Positions 26,448 to 38,131 of a stretch of 64,000 nt of DNA are shown piece by piece. The notes under the pieces are model-generated. The model was not told the DNA's origin. It was given only the letters and a program-made list of their open reading frames with translations, and made no database searches. The DNA comes from Geodermatophilus tzadiensis. GTDB lineage: Bacteria; Actinomycetota; Actinomycetes; Mycobacteriales; Geodermatophilaceae. Positions within the stretch are counted from its first letter, which is position 1; every line of letters starts with the position of its first letter. The position numbers and the translations under genes were made by a program. The stretch lies in NCBI RefSeq assembly GCF_003002915.1, contig NZ_PVTG01000014.1, forward strand, positions 1 through 64,000. Reading direction: 5' to 3'.

Positions 26448-27646
26448 GCGGAGACCTCCGGGTAGAGACGGGCGAGGGGGTCGCCGGCGTCGACCAGGTC
26501 GCCGTCCTGGACCAGCCACTCGGCGAGGACGCCGTCGTAGCCGGCCGAGACGTCGGCCTCCCCGCGGCGGCTGCGGATGCGGCCCAGCGGCGTGCCGGCC
26601 GGCAGCCGGGTGCCCTCGGCGACGTCGGCGGGGCTGACCGTGCCGCGGACGGGGGAGACGACGACCCGCCAGTCGGGCTGGTGCTCGGGCTCGGGGCGGC
26701 CGCGGGCGGCGTCGATGAGGGCGCGGGCGCGGTCGAGGTCACCGGGACCGGACAGCGCGAGCACCTCGATGTCGGCACCCTTCCACTCGCGCTTGGCCAG
26801 GCCGGCCAGCGCGCCGGCGGGCGGGAGCTCGATGGCCGCGGTGACACCGAGGTCGCGCAGCGTGGCCAGGCACGCGTCGAAGTGGACGGGGCTGGTGACC
26901 TGGGTGACCAGGCGGGAGAGCACCTCGGCGCCGGAGGAGACCGCGGCGCCGTCGGCATTGGACAGCAGCAGGCGGCTGGGGTCGGCCGGCTGCAGGCCGC
27001 CGACCAGCGCCTCGAGCTCCTCGCGGGCCGGTGCCATGTAGGGGGTGTGGAAGGCGCCGGCCACCGACAGCGGCAGCACGCGCGCCCCCGCCGGCGGCGC
27101 GGCCTTGAGCGCGGCGAGGCCCTCGAGCGGCCCGGCGACGACGGTCTGGCCGCCGCCGTTGAGGTTGGCCGGGGCCAGCCCGTGCTGCTCGAGCGCGGCG
27201 GCCAGCTCGTCGGCGTCGCCGCCCAGGACGGCGGACATCCCGGTGGGGGTCAGCGCGCACGCCCGGGCCATCGCCCGGCCGCGCACGGCGGTCAGCGCGA
27301 TGGCGGCCTCGACCGACAGCACGCCGGCCAGCGCCGCGGCGGTGAGCTCGCCGACGCTGTGCCCGGTGATGACGACGTCGCGGCCGGTCTGCGGCGAGTG
27401 CGCGACCGGACCGGGCAGGCCGCCGAGCTCCCGGGCGACGAACAGGCTCATCGCGACGACCAGCGGCTGGGTGACCGCGGTGTCCTTGATGGCCTCGGCG
27501 TCGCCGGTGGTGCCCAGCGTCAGCAGGTCGGCGTCGGCGATCGCGCCGGCCCAGCGGAAGAAGGACTCGGCGCCGGGCAGCTCCAACCAGGGGGTCAGCA
27601 TCCCGGGCTTCTGGGCACCCTGTCCGGGGGCGAGGACGGCCAGCAC
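26444..27646 (-). CDS. fabD: Malonyl-CoA:ACP transacylase with an added biotinyl/lipoyl-like domain
   Basis: A 400-residue protein with a GTG start at 27646 behind GGTGGAGG. Residues 1-315 are a normal FabD: GQGAQ near the N-terminus, catalytic Ser97 in GHSVGE and His200 in GAFHTPYM. It loads malonyl groups on ACP. Residues about 325-397 form an extra barrel-like domain: VVVSPVRGTVSPADVAEGTR, then GVLAEWLVQDGDLVDAGDPL ARL. This is the pattern of biotinyl/lipoyl carrier domains, but the usual modified Lys in the A-M-K-M hairpin is replaced (RSRRGEADV, residues 358-366). FabD is commonly about 300-320 residues. The extension may be structural or bind a partner. Confidence 0.93.
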   Translation of the reverse strand: MLAVLAPGQGAQKPGMLTPWLELPGAESFFRWAGAIADADLLTLGTTGDAEAIKDTAVTQPLVVAMSLFVARELGGLPGPVAHSPQTGRDVVITGHSVGELTAAALAGVLSVEAAIALTAVRGRAMARACALTPTGMSAVLGGDADELAAALEQHGLAPANLNGGGQTVVAGPLEGLAALKAAPPAGARVLPLSVAGAFHTPYMAPAREELEALVGGLQPADPSRLLLSNADGAAVSSGAEVLSRLVTQVTSPVHFDACLATLRDLGVTAAIELPPAGALAGLAKREWKGADIEVLALSGPGDLDRARALIDAARGRPEPEHQPDWRVVVSPVRGTVSPADVAEGTRLPAGTPLGRIRSRRGEADVSAGYDGVLAEWLVQDGDLVDAGDPLARLYPEVSA

Positions 27647-27661
27647 GTCCTCCACCGTGTC

Positions 27662-27716
27662 AGAGGACACCGGCGCCCGCGCGTCCGCCGCACACGAAAG
27701 CGCACCGGTGTCTTCT
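27662..27716 (-). promoter_or_regulatory. Candidate operator upstream of fabD
   Basis: An imperfect inverted repeat, AGAGGACACCGGCGC (27662-27676) and GCACCGGTGTCTTCT (27702-27716), 13 of 15 positions matching, lies 16 bases upstream of the fabD start. It is the obvious candidate for binding by the FasR-like regulator encoded next door. A second perfect palindrome, AGTGGTGGACACCACT, lies at 27767-27782. Confidence 0.45.
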
Positions 27717-27784
27717 GTGGGAACCCTCCAAAGCGGAGCCCCAGACGCGCCGTCGCGGGCCCGTTCAGTGGTGGACACCACTAG

Positions 27785-27843
27785 AAGGACCCCCGTGCCC
27801 CCCACCGCTCGCAAGCTCGCCGCGGGCCCCTGCACGGGGGCCG
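27785..27843 (-). terminator. Conserved stop-adjacent hairpin, fasR-like 3' end (family copy A)
   Basis: Abuts the stop codon of the PucR-family gene. The plus strand begins GAAGGACCCCCGTGCCCCCC, has the central CTCGCAAGCTCG and ends CACGGGGGCC. It belongs to the five-copy family. In this case the strand matching the other copies is opposite to transcription of the neighbouring gene, so a hairpin would form in either transcript. Confidence 0.6.
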
Positions 27844-29022
27844 TCAATGCCAGAGGGAGCGGCCGCCGTCGAGGTCGGCGAGGACCAGGGCCACCTGCAG
27901 CGTCCAGGCGCCGCGGGGGTCGGTGGCCACCTGGCCGGTCAGCTCGCTGGCCCGCTTGAGCCGGTAGCGGACGGTGTTGGGGTGCACGAACAGCGCCCGC
28001 GCGCTGGCCTCCAGGTTGCCGCCGCCGGCGAGCACCGCGCGCACCGTCTCGAGCACCCCGCCGCCGGCGCCGCGCAGCGGCCGGACCACCCGCTCGGTGA
28101 GCGCCGCACGGGCCAGCGGGTCGCCGTCGAGGGCGCGCTCGGGCAGCAGGGCGTCGGCCCGCACCGGGCGGGGCGCGCCGGGCCAGGCGCGGGCGGCCCG
28201 CCAGCCGGCCAGCGCCGCGGCGGCCGACCCGCCCGCGTCGCTGAGCCGGTCGACCACCGGGCCGAGCACCACCGGGCCCGGTCCGAACTCCTCGGCCACC
28301 CGGTCGGCCGCCGTCCGCACGTCGTCGGCCCCGCCGAGGACGACGACGAGCTGGTCGGCGTGCACCCCGACCATCACCTCGCAGGACTGGGAGCGGGCGG
28401 CCCGGCGGACGGCGGCGTGCGCGTCGCCGACGTCGGGGGCGGCGCCGACCAGCACGGTCACCGGGCTGGTGTCGGCCCAGCCGAGCGCCGCGGCGCGGCC
28501 GGGCAGCTCCTCCGAGCGCTCCCCGCGCACCAGCGCGTCGACCACCAGCGCCTCGAGCCGGGCGTCCCAGGCGCCGCGGTTCTCCGCGAAGCTGGCGTAG
28601 ACGTGCGCGGTGGCGAAGGCGACCTCGCGGCTGTACTGCAGCACCGCCACCCGCAGCGCGTCGACGTCCCCGGGCTCGGCGACGGACTCGACGTGGTCGT
28701 CCATGACCTCGGCGGTGAGCTTGACCAGGTCGACGGTGTGCTTGAGCGGCATGACCCGCACCAGCTCCCGGGGGGCGGCGCCGAAGACCTCGCCGGTGAG
28801 CCGGGGCGGGCGGCCGGGGTGGCGGCACCACTCGACGAGCGAGGCGATGCCGGCCTGCGCCACCAGCCCCACCCAGGAGCGCTGGTCGGCGGGCAGCATG
28901 CGGAACCACGGCAGGTCGTCGTCCATGCGCGCCACCGCGCGGGTGGCGATCGCCCCGGAGGCGCGCTCGAGCCGCCGCAGCGTCGCCGCCGACGGCGGGT
29001 GGGCGCTCACCCGGTGGGCCAC
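27844..29022 (-). CDS. fasR: PucR/CdaR-family regulator, FasR-like
   Basis: A 392-residue protein. The N-terminal half is an all-helical sensor-like region (GIASLVEWCRHPGRPPRLTG; VMPLKHTVDLVKLTAEVMDD), the middle resembles the CdaR GGDEF-like fold, and the C-terminus has the PucR helix-turn-helix (GGGNLEASARALFVHPNTVR then YRLKRASELTG). It directly precedes fabD. Streptomyces FasR, of the same family and in the same place, activates the fabD-fabH-acpP-fabF operon; Rv2242 holds the matching position in M. tuberculosis. The symbol is assigned from this combination of family and context, so the role in controlling fatty-acid synthesis is strong inference. No signal molecule can be deduced. Confidence 0.85.
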   Translation of the reverse strand: MAHRVSAHPPSAATLRRLERASGAIATRAVARMDDDLPWFRMLPADQRSWVGLVAQAGIASLVEWCRHPGRPPRLTGEVFGAAPRELVRVMPLKHTVDLVKLTAEVMDDHVESVAEPGDVDALRVAVLQYSREVAFATAHVYASFAENRGAWDARLEALVVDALVRGERSEELPGRAAALGWADTSPVTVLVGAAPDVGDAHAAVRRAARSQSCEVMVGVHADQLVVVLGGADDVRTAADRVAEEFGPGPVVLGPVVDRLSDAGGSAAAALAGWRAARAWPGAPRPVRADALLPERALDGDPLARAALTERVVRPLRGAGGGVLETVRAVLAGGGNLEASARALFVHPNTVRYRLKRASELTGQVATDPRGAWTLQVALVLADLDGGRSLWH

Positions 29023-29066
29023 CCGGTCAGCGTGTCACGGCCCGGCGGGTCGGGGAGAGTGGGGGA

Positions 29067-29786
29067 GTGGAGCCCACCGGACCGGTCACCGCACCGGCCA
29101 CCCCGCCGGCCCCCGTCCCGCATCGCACCCGCCGCCGGGTGCGGGCCGCGATCGGCGGCTGTGTCGCCGTCCTGGTCGTGCTGGGCGCGGGGGTCCTGAC
29201 CGGCTTCGCCCCCCAGGCCCGCCTCGACGAGGCGGTCAGCCGGTCGCTCTACGCCGGTGACGACCGCAGTGCGCTGGTTGGCGGGCTGCTGGAGGTGCTC
29301 ACCACGCCGGGGGTCACCTGGTTCCGGGTGCTGGTGTTCCTCCCCGCGCTGGTCTGGCTGGTCCGCCGCCGGCGGTGGCGCACGCTGCTGTGGGTGGTCC
29401 TGGCGATCACCGCCATCGGCCCGGTGACCACCGCGCTCAAGGAGCTCGTGGGCCGCGCCCGGCCGGCGTTCGAGAACGGCGGGCTGACCTACGAGGGGCT
29501 GTCCTACCCCAGCGGGCACTCCTCGGGCATCGCCACGCTGGTCACCGTCGGGCTGGTGCTGGCCTGGCCGCGGCTGACCGCGCGCGCCCGCCGCGGCGCC
29601 CTCCTCGCGGGGGTGGCCCTCGCCGTCCTCGTGGCGCTGACCCGGATGTGGCTGGGCGTGCACTTCCTCTCCGACGTCCTCGGCGGCCTGGCCCTGGGGA
29701 CGGCGTGGTCGCTGGCGGTCGCGCTGGTCGCCCGCGGCCTCCCCGGCGGCGCCGCGGCGCTGCCCGAGCGCGGGGCGCCGCGGTGA
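29067..29786 (+). CDS. PAP2-family membrane phosphatase
   Basis: A 239-residue membrane protein with a GTG start at 29067. About five or six hydrophobic segments surround the three phosphatase signatures in order: KELVGRARP (KxxxxxxRP), YPSGHSSG (PSGH) and TRMWLGVHFLSDVLGG (SRxxxxxHxxxD type). The active site faces outside the membrane. Possible substrates are undecaprenyl pyrophosphate, phosphatidic acid or phosphatidylglycerol phosphate. It is divergent from the FasR-like gene and its stop overlaps the next gene's GTG start. If it acts on phosphatidic acid it could feed diacylglycerol into the lipid genes further right, but nothing here decides that. Confidence 0.9.
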   Translation: MEPTGPVTAPATPPAPVPHRTRRRVRAAIGGCVAVLVVLGAGVLTGFAPQARLDEAVSRSLYAGDDRSALVGGLLEVLTTPGVTWFRVLVFLPALVWLVRRRRWRTLLWVVLAITAIGPVTTALKELVGRARPAFENGGLTYEGLSYPSGHSSGIATLVTVGLVLAWPRLTARARRGALLAGVALAVLVALTRMWLGVHFLSDVLGGLALGTAWSLAVALVARGLPGGAAALPERGAPR

Positions 29787-30271
29787 CCGGCCTGGTCGGC
29801 CGCACCCTGCTCGAGCCGGGCGACGGGTCGCTCGGGCCGCTGCTGCGGGTCACCGAGGACCGGCTGGGCCCGGCCACCGGCTACGGCCGCCACGACCACC
29901 GGGCCGTCGATGTCGTCGCGGTGGTGCTGGCCGGCTCGCTCACCCACGCCTGGGAGGCGGGCGCGCCGATGTCCGCCGGGGACGTCGGCGTGCTGCGGGC
30001 CGGGACCGGGCTGGCCCACGACGAGGTGGCCGGCCCCGACGGGGCGCGGGTGGTGCAGACGTACCTGCGGGCCGCCGATCCCGCCGCGCCGCCGTCGCAC
30101 GCGGTGCACCGGGCCGTGCGGGGCTGGCTGGACCTGGGCCGGCCCGACGCCCGCCTGTGGGTCGGGGACGACGGCCCCGGCGTGCCCGACGGCGTGGTGC
30201 TGCGCCCGGCGGACGGTCCCGTCCTGGTCTGGCAGGTGGACACGAGCCGGCCGTCCTGGAGCGAGGACTGA
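29783..30271 (+). CDS. Pirin-related cupin protein
   Basis: A 162-residue protein beginning at GTG 29783, overlapping the PAP2 stop codon by GTGA and therefore coupled to it. The N-terminal cupin has GYGRHDHRAVDVVAVVLAGS, then THAWEAG and SAGDVGVLRAGTGLAHDEVA, the metal-binding layout of bacterial pirins and quercetin-dioxygenase-like proteins (three His and an acidic ligand). It is shorter than two-domain pirins; the C-terminal cupin is reduced (VLRPADGPVLVWQVDT). Members act as metal-dependent dioxygenases or redox-sensing regulators. The substrate is unknown. Confidence 0.75.
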   Translation: MTGLVGRTLLEPGDGSLGPLLRVTEDRLGPATGYGRHDHRAVDVVAVVLAGSLTHAWEAGAPMSAGDVGVLRAGTGLAHDEVAGPDGARVVQTYLRAADPAAPPSHAVHRAVRGWLDLGRPDARLWVGDDGPGVPDGVVLRPADGPVLVWQVDTSRPSWSED

Positions 30272-30310
30272 GCGACCGCCGGGAGGGCCGCCGCGGGCGT
30301 GGTGTAGACC

Positions 30311-30329
30311 CGCAGGGAACCGTTCCCTG
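30311..30329 (+). promoter_or_regulatory. Palindromic candidate operator before the beta-glucosidase gene
   Basis: GCAGGGAACCGTTCCCTGC, two exact 8-base arms around CCG, lies 19 bases before the start codon and just ahead of the GGAGG site. LacI-family repressors commonly control actinobacterial beta-glucosidase genes through palindromes of this size; no regulator gene is adjacent. Confidence 0.4.
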
Positions 30330-30348
30330 CTCCCGGAGGTCCTCCCCC

Positions 30349-31749
<1,401 letters not shown>

Positions 31750-31755
31750 CCGAGG

Positions 31756-31785
31756 GCGCCGGGCGCGGGCGGCCGCGCCCGGCGC
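31756..31785. terminator. Bidirectional terminator between convergent genes
   Basis: GCGCCGGGCGCGG, tetraloop GCGG, then the exact complement CCGCGCCCGGCGC. It sits in the 39-base gap between the stops of the beta-glucosidase and D-amino-acid oxidase genes, so it can serve both directions. Confidence 0.8.
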
Positions 31786-31788
31786 ACC

Positions 31789-32736
31789 TCACACCAGGGC
31801 GACGACGTCGGCGGCGCAGCCCCAGGAGAGGGTGACGCCCGCGCCGCCGTGGCCGTAGCAGGCGACCGCCGGCCGGCCTGCCTCCGCCACGCGCTCGAGC
31901 CGGACGGTGGGCCGGCCCGGCCGCAGCCCCACCTGGCGGGACAGCACCGGGGCCTCCCGCAGCGCGGGGACCAGCGCCCGCGCCCGCGCGAGGACGGCGG
32001 CCTCGACGTCGGGGTCCGGCTCGGTGCCGGTGGCGCCCTCCACGGCCGTGCCGCCGCAGACGACGTCGTGGCCGCGGGGGATGACGTAGGTCAGCCCGTC
32101 GGGCCCGTCCTCGTCGAGCAGCCAGTCGGTCAGGCCGGGGTCGGCCAGCCGCACCACCTGCCCCTGCACCGGGACGCCGCTGTCGTCGCCCAGCAGGGGA
32201 CCCGAGGCCAGTCCGGCGGCCACGACGACCACGTCGCCCGGGACGTCGTCGAGCCGGTCCACCCGCCGGCGGACGACCTCCACCCCGGCCGACCGGACGG
32301 CGCCGGCCAGCCACGGCAGGTACCGGACCGTGTCGACGACCGGCACCGTGCAGCGGGTGCCGCCGGGCACCCCGGGCGGGAGCTCGGCGGCGGTGGCGGG
32401 CCGGTGCGCCAGCCCGGCGGTCCACCACAGGTCGGGTTCGCCGTTCCGGTGCACGACGGTGCCCGGCCGCAGGGTCACCCCGGTGGCCGGGTCGTCGGCG
32501 AGCGCGGTGAAGACGGTCCGCGAGACGAGGCCCCACCGGAGCACCGCGTCCACCGGCGCGGCCCGGTAGGGGAACCAGATCGCGGCGGCCACGGCCGAGG
32601 TCGTGGCCTCCGGCGGGTCGGCGGCGTGCACTTGCACCCGGTGCCCGGCCCGCGCCAGCTCGAGGGCGCAGGTCAGGCCGACCACCCCGCCGCCGACGAC
32701 GGCGACCCGCAGACCCGGGCCGCCGTCGTCTCTCAC
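31789..32736 (-). CDS. D-amino-acid oxidase
   Basis: A 315-residue FAD enzyme. The GTG start at 32736 follows GAGGA. The N-terminal dinucleotide fold LRVAVVGGGVVGLTCALELA is followed by SAVAAAIWFPYRA, a DAO signature. The C-terminus has RQVGLRPGRPTVRLE and YGHGGAGVTLSWGCA, matching the conserved substrate-carboxylate Arg and the GHGGxGxTLSWG motif. It oxidises D-amino acids to 2-oxo acids with release of ammonia and H2O2. It lies 11 bases downstream of aceE on the same strand, so the two are probably co-transcribed. D-alanine would give pyruvate, the substrate of AceE. An H2O2-removing peroxiredoxin is encoded nearby at 36397. Confidence 0.92.
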   Translation of the reverse strand: MRDDGGPGLRVAVVGGGVVGLTCALELARAGHRVQVHAADPPEATTSAVAAAIWFPYRAAPVDAVLRWGLVSRTVFTALADDPATGVTLRPGTVVHRNGEPDLWWTAGLAHRPATAAELPPGVPGGTRCTVPVVDTVRYLPWLAGAVRSAGVEVVRRRVDRLDDVPGDVVVVAAGLASGPLLGDDSGVPVQGQVVRLADPGLTDWLLDEDGPDGLTYVIPRGHDVVCGGTAVEGATGTEPDPDVEAAVLARARALVPALREAPVLSRQVGLRPGRPTVRLERVAEAGRPAVACYGHGGAGVTLSWGCAADVVALV

Positions 32737-32747
32737 GGGGTCCTCGT

Positions 32748-35546
<2,799 letters not shown>

Positions 35547-35870
35547 GCCCCCATCGTCGCGCGTCCGGGCGGTCTGCGTCACGTCAGCACTGCGCGTCGG
35601 CGGCGTACCGCCTGGTACCGGCGTGGTGTGGTCCCCGCGGAACGCTTGCGCCTGACCAGGCATGCCCTACGCTCCTGCCCACGCGGACCGACGCCGTCGG
35701 CCCCGCGCGTCCGGGCACGAGAGGGGTGACATGACCAGGCAGCGGGTGGCACCCCCGCCGGTCGTGTCCGCCGTCGGCCCCCACACACCCCCGCGTGCAC
35801 CCGGGGACCGGTGCCGCGCGTGCGCCGGCGCCGGGTCGGCGGCCATCGATCCTCCGGAGGAACACCAGGG
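35547..35870. promoter_or_regulatory. Divergent promoter region between aceE and the DUF3052 gene
   Basis: A 324-base gap between divergently transcribed genes that must carry promoters for both. CGGAGGAACACCAGGG before 35871 supplies the DUF3052 ribosome-binding site. No clear palindromic operator or terminator was recognised. Confidence 0.4.
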
Positions 35871-36296
35871 ATGAGCGTCGACTCGGGCAGCGCCGGCATG
35901 GCGGCCCGGTTGGGCATCAAGACGGGCATGGTCGTGCAGGAGCTCGGCTGGGACGAGGACGCCGACGAGGACCTGCGCGACTCCATCGTCGAGGCCTCCG
36001 GCAGCGAGATGGTCGACGAGGACACCGACGAGGTCGCCGACGTCGTCCTCCTCTGGTGGCGGGAGGACGACGGCGACCTGTTCGACGCGCTGACCGACGC
36101 GCTGACCTCGCTGGCCGACGACGGCGTCGTCTGGCTGCTGGTCCCCAAGTCGGGCCGGCCCGGCCACGTCGCGCCCGGCGACGTCACCGAGGTGGCGCCG
36201 ACCGCGGGCCTGTCGCAGACCAGCAGCATCTCCGCGGCGAAGGACTGGTCGGGCATCCGGCTGGTCACGCCGAAGGCGGCCCGGAGCCGCCGCTGA
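35871..36296 (+). CDS. DUF3052 family protein
   Basis: A 141-residue protein starting at ATG 35871 behind GGAGG. It is acidic and soluble: GMAARLGIKTGMVVQELGWD, EDADEDLRDSIVEASGSEMV and VVWLLVPKSGRPGHVAPGDV. This matches the actinobacterial DUF3052 family, of which Rv2240c is the M. tuberculosis member, also encoded divergently from aceE and next to ahpE. No function is known. The C-terminus (GLSQTSSISAAKDWSGIRLV) is the most conserved part and could be a nucleotide- or protein-binding surface. Confidence 0.9.
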   Translation: MSVDSGSAGMAARLGIKTGMVVQELGWDEDADEDLRDSIVEASGSEMVDEDTDEVADVVLLWWREDDGDLFDALTDALTSLADDGVVWLLVPKSGRPGHVAPGDVTEVAPTAGLSQTSSISAAKDWSGIRLVTPKAARSRR

Positions 36297-36297
36297 C

Positions 36298-36360
36298 GAG
36301 GGACCCCCTCGCCCCCCCACCGCTCGCACGCTCGCGGCGGGCCCCTGCGAGGGGGCCGCT
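36298..36360 (+). terminator. Conserved stop-adjacent hairpin, DUF3052 3' end (family copy B)
   Basis: Begins one base after the DUF3052 stop. GAGGGACCCCCTCGCCCCCC, central CTCGCACGCTCG and closing GAGGGGGCCGC make the characteristic stem. It is very similar to the copies at 27785 and 36861. It separates the DUF3052 gene from the peroxiredoxin gene by about 100 bases. Confidence 0.65.
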
Positions 36361-36396
36361 CCAGCCCGTCGCCGGGGGTGGGGCACGATCGGGCGC

Positions 36397-36858
36397 ATGA
36401 GCCTCTCCGTCGGCGACGTCGCGCCCGAGTTCAGCCTCCCCGACCAGGACCGCCAGGTCGTCTCCCTCGCCGAGCTGCGGGGCAGGCCGGTGCTGGTCGT
36501 CTTCTACCCGTTCGCCTTCTCCGGCATCTGCACCGGTGAGCTCTGCCAGCTGCGCGACGAGCTGGCCACCTACACCGACGCCGGCGTCACCGTGGTGGCC
36601 ATCAGCACCGACCCGGTGTTCAGCCTCAAGGCGTTCAAGGCGCAGGAGGGGCTGGAGTTCCCGCTGCTGAGCGACTTCTGGCCGCACGGCGCCACCGCCC
36701 AGGCCTACGGCGTCTTCAACGACAAGGCCGGCATGGCCCTGCGCGGCACCTTCCTCGTCGACGCCGAGGGGAAGATCGCCTTCGCCGAGGTCAACCAGCC
36801 CGGCGACGCGCGCGAGCAGTCGGGCTGGAAGGACGCCGTCGCGAGGATCGCGGCCTGA
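36397..36858 (+). CDS. ahpE: AhpE-type 1-Cys peroxiredoxin
   Basis: A 153-residue thioredoxin-fold peroxidase. The peroxidatic Cys45 is in PFAFSGICTGELCQLRDELA, preceded by the P-x-x-x-T/S-x-x-C environment typical of the family; a second Cys at 50 is close by. It reduces H2O2, peroxynitrite and organic hydroperoxides, regenerated in Mycobacterium by mycothiol-linked systems. The length and the genome position beside DUF3052 and aceE match M. tuberculosis AhpE (Rv2238c). Its neighbour D-amino-acid oxidase is a peroxide source, though a functional link is only suggested. Confidence 0.9.
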   Translation: MSLSVGDVAPEFSLPDQDRQVVSLAELRGRPVLVVFYPFAFSGICTGELCQLRDELATYTDAGVTVVAISTDPVFSLKAFKAQEGLEFPLLSDFWPHGATAQAYGVFNDKAGMALRGTFLVDAEGKIAFAEVNQPGDAREQSGWKDAVARIAA

Positions 36859-36860
36859 GG

Positions 36861-36935
36861 AAGGACCCCGCTCGGGTGGCCCCGCTGCAGGGCCCCGCCG
36901 CGAGCGTGCGAGTGGTGGGGGGCAGCGGGGTCCTT
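36861..36935 (+). terminator. Conserved stop-adjacent hairpin, ahpE 3' end (family copy C)
   Basis: Starts two bases after the ahpE stop. An outer arm AAGGACCCCG pairs exactly with CGGGGTCCTT at 36926-36935, enclosing the same inner GCGAGCGTGCGAG core as the other copies in reverse orientation. It is the longest of the five. It ends 15 bases before tRNA-Val. Confidence 0.7.
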
Positions 36936-36949
36936 AAGCTGGGCGGGCG

Positions 36950-37021
36950 GGGCGCGTAGCTCAGCGGGAGAGCTCTCGCCTTACAAGCGAGCGGTCGCAG
37001 GTTCGATCCCTGCCGCGCCCA
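36950..37021 (+). tRNA. tRNA-Val (TAC)
   Basis: A 72-base cloverleaf. Acceptor GGGCGCG (36950-36956) pairs with CGCGCCC (37014-37020), the D arm is GCTCAGCGGGAGAGC, the anticodon arm CTCGCCTTACAAGCGAG carries TAC, and the T arm is GCAGGTTCGATCCCTGC. CCA is not encoded. It is intact and no integrase lies next to it. Confidence 0.96.
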
Positions 37022-37039
37022 CCTCGCCCCGCGCCCGGC

Positions 37040-37086
37040 GTCGACCTGGGGTGGTCTCAGGCGGGTCGAGACGACCCCAGGTCGAC
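37040..37086. terminator. Strong 19-bp stem between tRNA-Val and the convergent hydrolase gene
   Basis: GTCGACCTGGGGTGGTCTC (37040-37058) pairs with GAGACGACCCCAGGTCGAC (37068-37086), 18 of 19 positions, around a nine-base loop. It can terminate both the tRNA transcript and the gene converging from the right. Confidence 0.8.
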
Positions 37087-37122
37087 ACGGGACGGTGCCG
37101 AGGTGCCGAGGTGCCGGAAGCC

Positions 37123-37923
37123 TCAGGCGGCCGCGGCGGTCTGCGGGAGCGGCGCCGGGACGTCCGGGCGGGGGAAGCAGGGGCGCAGCGCCAGTGGGGC
37201 GCGGAACGGCCGCCAGGTGCCCTCGGGCTGGGCCAGCCGGTCGGCGACCGCGTAGATGACGGCGGGGTGGTGGCCCATGCCCAGGTGGCTGGCGTAGACG
37301 GCGATGTTCTCCGTCTGCGGAGAGAGCCGGTCCAGGCACGCCTGCCAGGCGACGATCCCGTCGTGGTGGGAGTAGATCGAGGTGGCCGGCACCTGCAGCG
37401 GCGTCGCCTCGCTCGCCAGCGGCAGCGTGCGCCGCTCCACGTGCAGGTGGGAGTACCGCTCGAAGACCCGGTTCGCCCGGGTCTGGCTGTCGCGCTGCAG
37501 CGCGAAGGGGCTGCCCAGGGTGATCACCTGGCGCACCGAGTCGGGCACCTTGCGGGCGAGGTCGCGGGCGAAGATGCCGCCCAGACTCCAGCCCACCAGG
37601 CTGATCGGCCGGCCGTAGCGGTCGCTGAGGTCGTCGATGCGGCGGGCCATGCCCTCCACGCACTCGGCGGTCGGGCCGATGTTGCGGCCCAGTCGCCAGC
37701 CGTGCACGCGGTAGCCGAGCCGGCGCAGCGTCCGGCGCAGGGTGCGGGTGGAGGCGTCGTCGGCCATCAGGCCGGGCAGCACCAGCACGGGGTGTCCGTC
37801 GCCCACCGGCAGGCGGGGCAGCAGCGGTCGGGCCGCGAGGTAGAGCCCGTAGTCCGCGCAGGCCCGGCCGACCTCGGTGAGGTACAGCGGCAGTCCCGGG
37901 CCGTCGTACTGGTGTCGCGACAC
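37123..37923 (-). CDS. Alpha/beta hydrolase (lipase/esterase-like)
   Basis: A 266-residue protein with a GTG start at 37923 behind GAGGAGG. The nucleophile elbow GWSLGG (within RPISLVGWSLGGIFARDLAR) and an N-terminal VLVLPGLMADD oxyanion strand are clear. The His of the triad is probably in SHLGMGHHPAVIYAV. There is no signal peptide. It resembles the short cytoplasmic hydrolases annotated as lipases or PGAP1-like esterases. It is divergent from another alpha/beta hydrolase at 38132. Position at the edge of the lipid-storage region suggests acyl-ester substrates, but this is not shown by sequence. Confidence 0.8.
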   Translation of the reverse strand: MSRHQYDGPGLPLYLTEVGRACADYGLYLAARPLLPRLPVGDGHPVLVLPGLMADDASTRTLRRTLRRLGYRVHGWRLGRNIGPTAECVEGMARRIDDLSDRYGRPISLVGWSLGGIFARDLARKVPDSVRQVITLGSPFALQRDSQTRANRVFERYSHLHVERRTLPLASEATPLQVPATSIYSHHDGIVAWQACLDRLSPQTENIAVYASHLGMGHHPAVIYAVADRLAQPEGTWRPFRAPLALRPCFPRPDVPAPLPQTAAAA

Positions 37924-38131
37924 GTCGTCCTCCTCGCCGGACGGCCCCGTCGCCGTCTCCGTACTGGCCGGTACCACGGTGGCGTCCCGGCCACACTTCT
38001 CCGAGGCGGCGCGCGGGGTCCTGATACGTCCGCTGTGGCCCCCGCCACAGCCGTCGCACGCACCCCACTGCGCGCGGGCGGACCGGGCGCGTGCGACCGT
38101 GCGGACGGCACACACGGCGGGAGGAGCACAG

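Noticed and set aside
36950..37021. tRNA-Val as a second integration site
   Set aside because: The neighbouring genes are conserved core genes and there is no integrase or second copy of the tRNA end nearby.
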